Assembly: GCA_946221765.1 (NCBI GenBank)
Contig: CAMIMK010000111.1
Location: forward strand, 1 to 9,223
Length of the DNA stretch: 9,223 bases
Direction of reading: 5' to 3'
Source of the DNA: an uncultured Rhodovulum sp.
GTDB taxonomy: Bacteria; Pseudomonadota; Alphaproteobacteria; Rhodobacterales; Rhodobacteraceae
Part shown: one piece after another, positions 1 through 5,411 of the stretch
How the letters are laid out: the number at the start of each line of letters is the position of its first letter
Position numbering within the stretch: the stretch's first letter is position 1
Made by a program: the position numbers and the translations under genes
The notes under the pieces: generated by a model
The model's database searches: none
Told to the model about the DNA's origin: nothing
What the model saw: only the letters and a program-made list of their open reading frames with translations

Positions 1-1254
1 CTGCTGGTTGCCCCCCGAGAGCTCGGCCACCACCTGGCCGGGTCCACGGGCGCGGATGGCGAAGCGGCGGATGGCTTCCTCGGCGAGAGTCCACTCGCGC
101 CGCGTGTCGACGACGCCCCGCCGGAGGAGCCGGCCGAGGATTGCCATCGAGACATTCTCGCGGATCGGCTGCGGCCGGACAAGGCCGTGCTGGGCGCGGT
201 CCTCGGGCACATAGGCAATGCGGTTGGCGATCGCCTCCGCGACACTCGCCACCGTGACCGGGCGGCCGTCGATGCGGATCTCGCCGGCGGTGGCGGGGGT
301 GACGCCGAAGATCGTCTGGGCAAGCTCCGTCCGGCCCGAGCCGACCAGCCCGGCGATGCCGAGGATCTCGCCCGCGCGGACGGAAAAGCTCGCGTCGCGG
401 ACCTTCGAGCCCATGGTGAGGCCGCGCACCTCCAGCACCGTCGCCCCGAGCGTCGGCTCGTCCTTGGGGAAGAGCTGGGCAATGTCGCGGCCGACCATCA
501 TCGAGACGAGGCTCGGCTCGGTCACCGCGCCGATCGGGCGGGTGGCGATGGCGGCGCCGTCGCGCAGCACGGTGACGCGATCGGAAATCTCGAAGATCTC
601 GTTCATCCGGTGGCTGACATAGACGATGCCCACCCCCTCGGCGCGCAGGGCCCGCACCACGTCGAGCAGACGCCGGACATCGGCCTCGGGCAGCGCCGCG
701 GTCGGCTCGTCCATGATCAGGACCCGGGCCTCGCGCGACAGGGCGCGGGCGATCTCGACGCGCTGGCGGTTGGCCACCGACAGGGTCGAGACCGGGGCGT
801 CGACATCGAGGTCCGGGCAGTCGAGCCGGTCGAGAAGGGCGCGCGCGCCCCGGCGCATGGCCCGCCAGTCGATCGTGCCCCGGCCCGTGCGCGGGGCGTG
901 GCCGAGCCAGACATTCTCCGCCACCGTCAGCGCGGGAAAGAGCAGCAGCTCCTGGTGCACGACGGCGATGCCCGCCGCCTGCGCCTCGCGGGGGCCGGCG
1001 AAGCGCGTCGCCCGGCCATCGACGGTGAGGGTGCCGGCATTCGGCTGATGCGCGCCGGACATGATGCGGATGAGCGTCGACTTGCCGGCGCCGTTCTCGC
1101 CCATCAGGGCATGGACTTCGCCGGGGCGCACGTCGAAGCGGACGCCGCGCAGCACCGAGACCGGACCGAAGGATTTCTCGATTCCCTCCAGCGCGATGAT
1201 CGGTCCGGCAGTCGCCGCCCCCCGGGCGACGGACTCGGTCTGTGGGTTCGACAT
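1..1254 (-). CDS. Sugar ABC transporter ATP-binding protein (CUT2/RbsA-like), 3' end cut by window edge
   Basis: Predicted cytoplasmic ATPase that powers a CUT2-type importer (ribose/xylose/rhamnose/AI-2 class). The visible 418 residues hold two ABC domains in tandem. Domain 1 has Walker A GENGAGKST (52-60), Q-loop Q101, Walker B LIMDEP (179-184) and H-loop H215. Its signature is the unusual LSVANRQ (158-164). Domain 2 has a Walker A-like GLVGSGRTE (302-310) with Arg in place of Lys, which is usual for this family, then YVPEDR (348-353) and LSGGNQQ (412-418), where the window ends. Family members are about 500 aa, so roughly the last 80-90 residues are missing. The ATG at 1254 is the only plausible start, but the GGGGAGG before it ends only 2 nt from the ATG, an unusually short spacing. 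Permease and binding-protein genes probably lie beyond the left edge. The sugar cannot be named; the PEDR region recalls rhamnose/AI-2-type ATPases, but this is a weak hint. Confidence 0.95.
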   Translation of the reverse strand, partial: MSNPQTESVARGAATAGPIIALEGIEKSFGPVSVLRGVRFDVRPGEVHALMGENGAGKSTLIRIMSGAHQPNAGTLTVDGRATRFAGPREAQAAGIAVVHQELLLFPALTVAENVWLGHAPRTGRGTIDWRAMRRGARALLDRLDCPDLDVDAPVSTLSVANRQRVEIARALSREARVLIMDEPTAALPEADVRRLLDVVRALRAEGVGIVYVSHRMNEIFEISDRVTVLRDGAAIATRPIGAVTEPSLVSMMVGRDIAQLFPKDEPTLGATVLEVRGLTMGSKVRDASFSVRAGEILGIAGLVGSGRTELAQTIFGVTPATAGEIRIDGRPVTVASVAEAIANRIAYVPEDRAQHGLVRPQPIRENVSMAILGRLLRRGVVDTRREWTLAEEAIRRFAIRARGPGQVVAELSGGNQQ

Positions 1255-1277
1255 GACCTCCCCGTCTGTCAGTCCCG

Positions 1278-1317
1278 GGCCTCTTGCGGGCCGGTTGCCT
1301 GCGGCCTCTGCGGGCCG
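1278..1317. repeat. Imperfect direct repeat in the leader of the ABC ATPase gene
   Basis: The 16-mer GGCCTCTTGCGGGCCG (1278-1293) recurs as the 15-mer GGCCTCTGCGGGCCG (1303-1317), differing by one deleted T. The repeat period is 25 bp. Both copies lie within 65 bp upstream of the ATPase start, so they would be in its 5' leader or promoter. Each copy contains GGCC or GGGCC at both ends and could fold weakly on itself. Function is unknown; it could be a local duplication without a role. Confidence 0.45.
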
Positions 1318-1339
1318 CGATTTGTCATACATTGCCGAA

Positions 1340-1388
1340 GACGGATTTCTTGGCAACAGCCCTGCGGCCCGGACTGGCGAAATCCGTC
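1340..1388. repeat. Perfect 10-bp inverted repeat, candidate operator
   Basis: GACGGATTTC at 1340-1349 is the exact reverse complement of GAAATCCGTC at 1379-1388, with 29 bp between the arms. The pair lies in the middle of the divergent intergenic gap. Centre-to-centre spacing is 39 bp. Two oppositely oriented half-sites this far apart could bind two regulator dimers or one looping regulator. In RNA the arms could pair as a stem with a 29-nt loop. No regulator gene is in the window, so the binding protein is unknown. Confidence 0.5.
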
Positions 1389-1469
1389 ATGGGCTTCGCG
1401 GCTCCCCTTGCCTTGGCGGCGGCCCGGGCGCTACGCCTCGGGACAGTGCACCCGCCGGGGAGGACGGAA

Positions 1470-2660
1470 ATGGCGCCCTTCAGCCCGCAGATCCTGCGTA
1501 CCCTGCCGCCGCCGGTGATGGAGGCGCGGCGCTGGATCGCCGATGTCAGCTTTCCGGCCGCGCGGCCGCTGCTCAACGTGAGCCAGGCCGCGCCGGTCGA
1601 GCCGCCGCCCGAGGCGCTGCGCGCGGCCATGGCCGAGATGGTGCTGGAGGAGGCGGACACGCATCTCTACGGCCCGGTGCTCGGCAATCCGGGCCTGCGC
1701 GCCGAGATCGCGGCGCGCTGGAGCATCGCCTATGGGGGGGCGATCGCCCCGGCGGACGTGGCGGTGACCTCGGGCGCCAATCAGGCCTTCTGCGCGGCCA
1801 TCGCGACACTGGCGGCCCCCGGCGAGGCGGTGATGCTGCCGGTGCCCTGGTACTTCAACCACAAGATGTGGCTCGACATCGCGGGGGTCGAAGCGGTGCC
1901 CTTGCCCTGCGGGCCGGACATGCTGCCGGACCCGCAGGCGGCGCGGGCGCGGATGACCGGGCGGGTCAAGGCCATCGTGCTGGTGACGCCGAACAACCCG
2001 ACCGGGGCGGAATACCCGCCCGCGCTCGTCGCAGAGTTCGCGGCCCTCGCGCGGGAGGCGGGTGCTGCGCTGATCGTGGACGAGACCTATCGCGACTTCC
2101 ACTCGGCCGACGGCCCGCCGCATGGCCTGTTCGCGGACCCGGACTGGCGCGACGTGCTGATCCACATCTATTCCTTCTCCAAGGCCTTCCGGCTGACCGG
2201 CCACCGGGTCGGCGCGCTGGTGGCCGATCCGGCGCGGCTGTTCCAGGTGGAGAAGTTTCTCGACACGATGACGATCTGCGCCCCGCAGCTCGGCCAGAAG
2301 GCCGCCCTCTGGGGCCTGCGCAACCTGGGCGCCTGGGTGGCGGAGCAGCGCGGCGAGATCCTGGCCCGGCGCGATGCCGCCCGATCGGCGATCGCCGCCC
2401 TGCCCGGGTGGGAGCTGCTCGGCTGCGGCGCCTATTTCGCCTATGCCCGGCACCCGTTCGACATTCCCTCGGGCGCGCTTGCGCCGCAGCTGGTCCGGCA
2501 GGCGTCGGTGCTGCTGCTGCCGGGCACGATGTTCGCGCCGGGGCGTGAGGAGGGCGGCGACGGGGCGGCCGAACGCCAGCTGCGCATCGCCTTCGCCAAT
2601 GTCGACGTGTCGGGCATCGCCCAGCTTGCCGCGCGGCTGGGCGACTTCACGCCGGCCTGA
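1470..2660 (+). CDS. PLP-dependent aminotransferase, class I/II (fold type I)
   Basis: Predicted soluble 396-aa aminotransferase that moves an amino group between an amino acid and a 2-oxo acid through a pyridoxal-phosphate Schiff base. The AspAT-type landmarks appear in order and at correct spacing: SGAN (101-104, cofactor phosphate), aromatic WY (127-128, ring stacking), NPTG (176-179), D204 and Y207 (contact PLP), SFSKAF (235-240) with K238 as the Schiff-base lysine, R246 (phosphate) and R372 (substrate carboxylate). All key residues are present and the length is normal. The ATG at 1470 is preceded by GGAGG (1459-1463) with 6-nt spacing. In-frame ATGs further upstream (1284, 1389) lack such a site and would add an Ala/Arg-rich extension foreign to the family. 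The gene stands alone, divergent from the ABC ATPase and convergent with the helicase. Substrate specificity (aspartate, alanine, aromatic or other) cannot be read from sequence alone. Confidence 0.95.
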   Translation: MAPFSPQILRTLPPPVMEARRWIADVSFPAARPLLNVSQAAPVEPPPEALRAAMAEMVLEEADTHLYGPVLGNPGLRAEIAARWSIAYGGAIAPADVAVTSGANQAFCAAIATLAAPGEAVMLPVPWYFNHKMWLDIAGVEAVPLPCGPDMLPDPQAARARMTGRVKAIVLVTPNNPTGAEYPPALVAEFAALAREAGAALIVDETYRDFHSADGPPHGLFADPDWRDVLIHIYSFSKAFRLTGHRVGALVADPARLFQVEKFLDTMTICAPQLGQKAALWGLRNLGAWVAEQRGEILARRDAARSAIAALPGWELLGCGAYFAYARHPFDIPSGALAPQLVRQASVLLLPGTMFAPGREEGGDGAAERQLRIAFANVDVSGIAQLAARLGDFTPA

Positions 2661-2673
2661 TCGCAGGCCGGCG
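2650..2673. other. 8-bp GC-rich stem-loop spanning the aminotransferase stop codon
   Basis: CGCCGGCC (2650-2657) pairs perfectly with GGCCGGCG (2666-2673) around an 8-nt loop that contains the TGA stop. It lies just upstream of the larger hairpin at 2687-2725 and may help stabilise the mRNA 3' end or contribute to termination. It has no T-tract of its own. A hairpin this GC-rich can also arise by chance in such a genome. Confidence 0.35.
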
Positions 2674-2686
2674 CAACCGGTTTCAT

Positions 2687-2725
2687 CGAAGCGGGCCCCC
2701 CCTTGCGGCTCAAGGGCCCGCTTCG
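2687..2725. terminator. Likely bidirectional terminator between convergent genes
   Basis: The arms CGAAGCGGGCCC (2687-2698) and GGGCCCGCTTCG (2714-2725) are perfectly complementary over 12 bp. The inner TTG (2703-2705) and CAA (2711-2713) can extend the stem past a 4-nt bulge. The hairpin lies 26 nt after the aminotransferase stop and 19 nt after the helicase stop on the other strand, where a shared terminator is expected. T-tracts are weak on both sides (GTCTT on plus, none on minus), so it could work as a 3'-end stabiliser or Rho-assisted terminator instead of a strong intrinsic one. Confidence 0.65.
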
Positions 2726-2744
2726 GTCTTAAGGCGCTGGCCCG

Positions 2745-4085
2745 TCAGGCCGCCGTGCTGGTGCGGCGGGGGCGCCGGGCCCGGGCGCGGGCAGCGCGGA
2801 CGGGGTCGATGCCCTTGCCCTCGGTGCCGTGTCCGCCGGTTCCCTCGGCCACCTTGTGCGCCGGCTTGGCGCGATGGCCGTCGGCCTTGTGGGCCCGCTG
2901 CTTGGACGGATCCCCGCCCATGCGGCCCCGCGCGGGCTTGGCGGCGGGCACGCCCTGGCCGGCCCGGGCCGCCAGCAGCGGCACGCGGGTGATCTTCTCC
3001 ACCGCGCGGACCTTCGCCACCTCGTCGGGGGCGCAGAGGGTGATGGCGGTGCCGAAGGCCCCGTTGCGCCCGGTGCGGCCGATGCGGTGGACGTAGCTCT
3101 CGGCCTCGTCCGGCAGGTCGTAGTTGATGACATGGCTGATGCCGGGCACGTCGATGCCGCGGGCAACGATGTCGGTGGCGACGAGCACGCGGACCTGCCC
3201 CATGCGGAAGCGGGTCAGGGCACGCTGGCGGGCGTTCTGCGCCTTGTTGCCATGGATGACCTCGGCGTCGATGCCATCCTTCTCGAGATTTTCGGCCACG
3301 CGGTCGGCGCCGCGCTTGGTGCGGGCGAAGACGATGGCGCGGGCCATCTCGGGATCGCCGAGCAGCTCGGCGAGGCGGGCGCGCTTCGCCGCGGTCGGAA
3401 CTTCCTCCAGCCGCTGCTCGATGCGGACCGGCGCAGTGGCGGGCGGCGCCACCTCGACCCGGACCGGGTCGCGCAGGAAGCCGGCGCAGAGCTCGGCGAC
3501 TTCCTTCGGCATGGTGGCCGAGAACAGCGCCGACTGCCGCCGCGGATGCAGCTTGGCGACGATCCGGCGGACCGGAACGATGAAGCCCATGTCGAGCATC
3601 CGGTCGGCCTCGTCGAGGACGACGAAGCGGGTCTCGTCGAGGCGGAGGTCGCCGGCGTCCACGAGGTCGGTCAGCCGGCCGGGCGTGGCGATGACGACAT
3701 CGACGCCGCGCGACAGGGCCTTGACCTGACCGCCGCGGCCGACGCCGCCGAGGATGATCTGGGTCGACAGCCGGGCGCCGCCCGCGAAGACGCGCAGGTT
3801 CTGGTCGATCTGCACGGCGAGCTCGCGGGTCGGGGCGAGGATCAGCGCCCGGCAGGTCTTCGGCGCGGGCCGGCCCTGCAGGGCGAGGATCGCGTTCAGG
3901 ATCGGCAGGCCGAAGGCGGCGGTCTTGCCGGATCCGGTCTCGGCAATGCCGAGGATGTCGCGACCCTCGAGCTGCGGCGGGATCGCCTTCACCTGGATCG
4001 GCGTCGGCGTGGTGAAATTCGCCCGGACAAGGGCGTCGAGGAGCGGACGGGCGAGGCCGAAATCCGCGAAGGTCTGGGTGGTCAC
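2745..4085 (-). CDS. rhlE: DEAD-box ATP-dependent RNA helicase, RhlE-like
   Basis: Cytoplasmic ATP-dependent helicase that unwinds short RNA duplexes; relatives act in ribosome assembly, RNA decay and cold adaptation. The 446-aa protein carries the full motif set: F6 with PTPIQ (27-31, Q-motif), AETGSGKT (48-55, motif I), PTRELA (85-90), GG (113-114), TPGR (134-137), DEAD (158-161), SAT (189-191), the motif IV region IVFARTK (251-257), ATDIVARGID (303-312) and HRIGRTGR (333-340). From about residue 371 there is a low-complexity Lys/Arg/Gly/His-rich tail typical of RhlE-type proteins, likely an extra RNA-binding region. The start is GTG at 4085, with AAGGAA (4092-4097) 6 nt upstream. A promoter lies about 130 bp upstream. 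Assignment to the DEAD-box family is secure; the RhlE label within it is an inference from sequence flavour and tail. Confidence 0.95.
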   Translation of the reverse strand: MTTQTFADFGLARPLLDALVRANFTTPTPIQVKAIPPQLEGRDILGIAETGSGKTAAFGLPILNAILALQGRPAPKTCRALILAPTRELAVQIDQNLRVFAGGARLSTQIILGGVGRGGQVKALSRGVDVVIATPGRLTDLVDAGDLRLDETRFVVLDEADRMLDMGFIVPVRRIVAKLHPRRQSALFSATMPKEVAELCAGFLRDPVRVEVAPPATAPVRIEQRLEEVPTAAKRARLAELLGDPEMARAIVFARTKRGADRVAENLEKDGIDAEVIHGNKAQNARQRALTRFRMGQVRVLVATDIVARGIDVPGISHVINYDLPDEAESYVHRIGRTGRNGAFGTAITLCAPDEVAKVRAVEKITRVPLLAARAGQGVPAAKPARGRMGGDPSKQRAHKADGHRAKPAHKVAEGTGGHGTEGKGIDPVRAARARARRPRRTSTAA

Positions 4086-4207
4086 AATAGGTTCCTTGCC
4101 CGCGGGCTCCGTGTCGGGATGCCGGCGGTTTATGCCCTCGTCGGGCGCAAGCGACGAAAACGAATGATGCCGGTGCGGGGAGCCATTGCTCCAGCCTGCG
4201 CCACCGT
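4086..4207 (-). promoter_or_regulatory. Long 5' leader of the helicase gene
   Basis: If transcription starts about 7 nt after the -10 box at 4214-4219, the helicase mRNA has about 120 nt of leader. It could form short hairpins on the minus strand: GGAGC-AATG-GCTCC, and CGTCG/CGACG around an 8-nt loop. The 10-nt palindrome GCCCGCGGGC (4098-4107) directly abuts the Shine-Dalgarno AAGGAA (4092-4097). Long structured leaders are known for some cold-induced DEAD-box helicase genes (for example E. coli csdA/deaD), so post-transcriptional control is possible. It is not shown here. No riboswitch family is recognised and no convincing small ORF is seen. Confidence 0.4.
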
Positions 4208-4213
4208 GCGCTG

Positions 4214-4242
4214 TCTATAGCGGATTTGCTGCGCCGCGACAA
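4214..4242 (-). promoter_or_regulatory. Sigma70-type promoter for the helicase gene
   Basis: On the minus strand TTGTCG (4237-4242) and TATAGA (4214-4219) are separated by exactly 17 nt, the ideal spacing for a housekeeping sigma factor. The -10 box differs from TATAAT at two positions. It is one of the few A+T-rich patches in the gap between the TctC-like gene and the helicase, and it points to the helicase. The predicted transcription start is near 4207. Confidence 0.6.
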
Positions 4243-4307
4243 CCCCCGTGGACGCAGGCCGGTCTTGCGGGACGGCGGCCGCGGGGGAGTTTCGGGATCC
4301 GGCAGGA

Positions 4308-4347
4308 GATCCCCCCGCCACCATCGGGGGTGCCGGCGGGAGGGATC
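4308..4347. other. GC-rich hairpin downstream of the TctC-like gene
   Basis: The plus-strand arm GATCCCCCCGCC (4308-4319) pairs with GGCGGGAGGGATC (4335-4347), giving 12 bp with one bulged base and a 15-nt loop. It lies 61-100 nt after the stop of the TctC-like gene and upstream of the helicase promoter. No T-tract follows. It may be a second, backup 3'-end structure for the glycogen/TctC transcript. The rest of the gap 4086-4407 contains no gene that I can support. Confidence 0.35.
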
Positions 4348-4366
4348 GACGCCTCGGAGCGTGAAA

Positions 4367-4397
4367 GGCCCCGGCGGACCGACCCGTCCGGGGGGCC
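4367..4397 (-). terminator. Putative terminator after the TctC-like gene
   Basis: On the minus strand GGCCCC (4392-4397) pairs with GGGGCC (4367-4372). An inner GGA/TCC pairing (4387-4389 with 4376-4378) closes an 8-nt loop beyond a small internal loop. The hairpin begins 10 nt after the stop codon at 4408 and is followed by TTTC (4363-4366), a short U-run. Position and orientation fit the end of the glgA-pgm-glgX-tctC transcript. The interrupted stem and short T-run make it a moderate candidate. Confidence 0.45.
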
Positions 4398-4407
4398 GGG
4401 CCGTCTC

Positions 4408-5376
4408 TCAGTTGGTGAGGGCGAGGTCGGCGAGGATGCCCTGCACACGGGGCGTCTCGGTGGCGAGGAAGGCGGTGAACGCGGCCGAATCCTGGTACAT
4501 GTCCACCCAGCCGCGCTCCTTCACCAGCGCCTGCCATTCCGGGCTCGCCACCATGTTGCCGATGGCGGTGTCGAGGGCGGCAAGCTCCTCTGCCGGCAGG
4601 TCGCGCCGGGTGACGAGACCGCGCCAGTTCACCAGCTCCACGTCGAAGCCCTGCTCGCGGAAGGTCGGGATGTCGACACCGGGCAGGCGGTCGGGGGCGG
4701 AGAGGGCGATGGCGCGCAGCTCGCCGCTGGCGATGAGCCCGGCGAATTCGTTGAGCCCGCCCGTCGCCACGGTGATGTGGCCGCCGAGAACCTGCCCGAG
4801 CATCTCGCCGCCGGCACCCGCGACGATGTAGTTCATCTGGGCGATGTCGCCGCCGAAGGCCTTCACGGTCATCGCCGAGACGAGGTGGTCCGGGCTGCCG
4901 AGCGCAAAGCCGCCCCAGGAGACCGAGCCCGGGTCCGCCTCGTACATCGCCTTCAGGTCGGCGAGGGTCTGGATCGGGCTGGCGGCGGCGACGACCAGGG
5001 GCTGGTATTCGCCGGTCAGCCGGGCGAGCGGCTGCACCTGCACGAGATTGACCGGCGCCTTGTTGATCTCGAGGGCGCCGATCATCCCGAGCCCGGTGGT
5101 CATCAGCCCGGTGCCCCGGCCCGCGCCGTTGACGAACTGGGCGAGGCCGATGGTCCCGCCGGCGCCCGGCACGTTGATGACCTGCACGTCGGCGGCGAGG
5201 CCGGTCGATTCCAGCACCGCCTGGGTGCCGCGGGCGAGCTGGTCATAGCCGCCGCCCGGCCCGGCGGGGGCGATGATCTCCACGCCCTCGAGGTCGGCCT
5301 GGGCCATGGTCGCGCCGCAGAGGGCGACGGCGACCGCGCCGGCGAGGCGGCGGCCGAAGTCGGCGAAAGCGGTCAT
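4408..5376 (-). CDS. TctC/Bug-family periplasmic solute-binding protein (tripartite tricarboxylate transporter)
   Basis: Predicted 322-aa periplasmic receptor that binds a carboxylate (citrate-like, dicarboxylate or aromatic acid in studied relatives) and delivers it to a TctA/TctB membrane pair. Residues 1-27 look like a Sec signal peptide: a basic start (RR at 9-10), a hydrophobic core AGAVAVALCGATMA, and cleavage probably after AQA (25-27). The mature part has the family's early IIAPAGPGGGYD (34-45), with the glycine-rich loop that holds the ligand carboxylate, VINVPGAGG (66-74), and SWGGF (153-157) near the middle. Length is normal. The ATG at 5376 is chosen because the signal peptide begins there; its Shine-Dalgarno is weak, so coupling to glgX translation is possible. 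It begins 35 bp after the glgX stop. No tctA or tctB is adjacent: the next gene downstream is the helicase. It is therefore an orphan receptor in this window; partners may be elsewhere. The ligand is unknown. Confidence 0.92.
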   Translation of the reverse strand: MTAFADFGRRLAGAVAVALCGATMAQADLEGVEIIAPAGPGGGYDQLARGTQAVLESTGLAADVQVINVPGAGGTIGLAQFVNGAGRGTGLMTTGLGMIGALEINKAPVNLVQVQPLARLTGEYQPLVVAAASPIQTLADLKAMYEADPGSVSWGGFALGSPDHLVSAMTVKAFGGDIAQMNYIVAGAGGEMLGQVLGGHITVATGGLNEFAGLIASGELRAIALSAPDRLPGVDIPTFREQGFDVELVNWRGLVTRRDLPAEELAALDTAIGNMVASPEWQALVKERGWVDMYQDSAAFTAFLATETPRVQGILADLALTN

Positions 5377-5411
5377 GGGGTCTCGTCCAGTTTCTTGTAG
5401 GGCGGATTGGG

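Larger units (their letters stand above)
1255..1469. promoter_or_regulatory. Divergent intergenic control region (ABC ATPase / aminotransferase)
   Basis: This 215-bp gap separates the two divergently read genes, so it should hold both promoters. It contains a perfect 10-bp inverted repeat (arms 1340-1349 and 1379-1388), a TTGCC-N15-GGCAA pair (1332-1336 and 1352-1356), and a near-duplicate 15/16-bp GC-rich element (1278-1293 and 1303-1317). The most A+T-rich part is about 1320-1356. On the plus strand TTGTCA (1322-1327) could be a -35 box, with a poor -10 (TTTCTT, 1346-1351) 18 nt later. On the minus strand TATGAC (1324-1329) could be a -10, but no good -35 sits at the right distance. I see no convincing promoter pair. 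The regulatory role is inferred from position and repeats. Confidence 0.55.

Noticed and set aside
1401..1440. A possible plus-strand promoter TTGCCT-N18-TACGCC for the aminotransferase
   Set aside because: The -10 match is poor and the stretch is extremely GC-rich. I could not separate it from background.
1284..1469. An N-terminal extension of the aminotransferase from an upstream ATG
   Set aside because: The 62 extra residues do not resemble the family or a signal peptide, lack a Shine-Dalgarno, and overlap the inverted repeats. The ATG at 1470 has a well-placed GGAGG.
187..1518. A 443-aa plus-strand open frame opposite the ABC ATPase
   Set aside because: The opposite strand encodes a clear two-domain ATPase over the same bases. 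The frame's product is low-complexity and runs across the divergent control region.
2829..4220. A 463-aa plus-strand open frame opposite the helicase
   Set aside because: It has no recognisable domain, is antisense to a complete DEAD-box motif set, and runs out over the helicase's own promoter.
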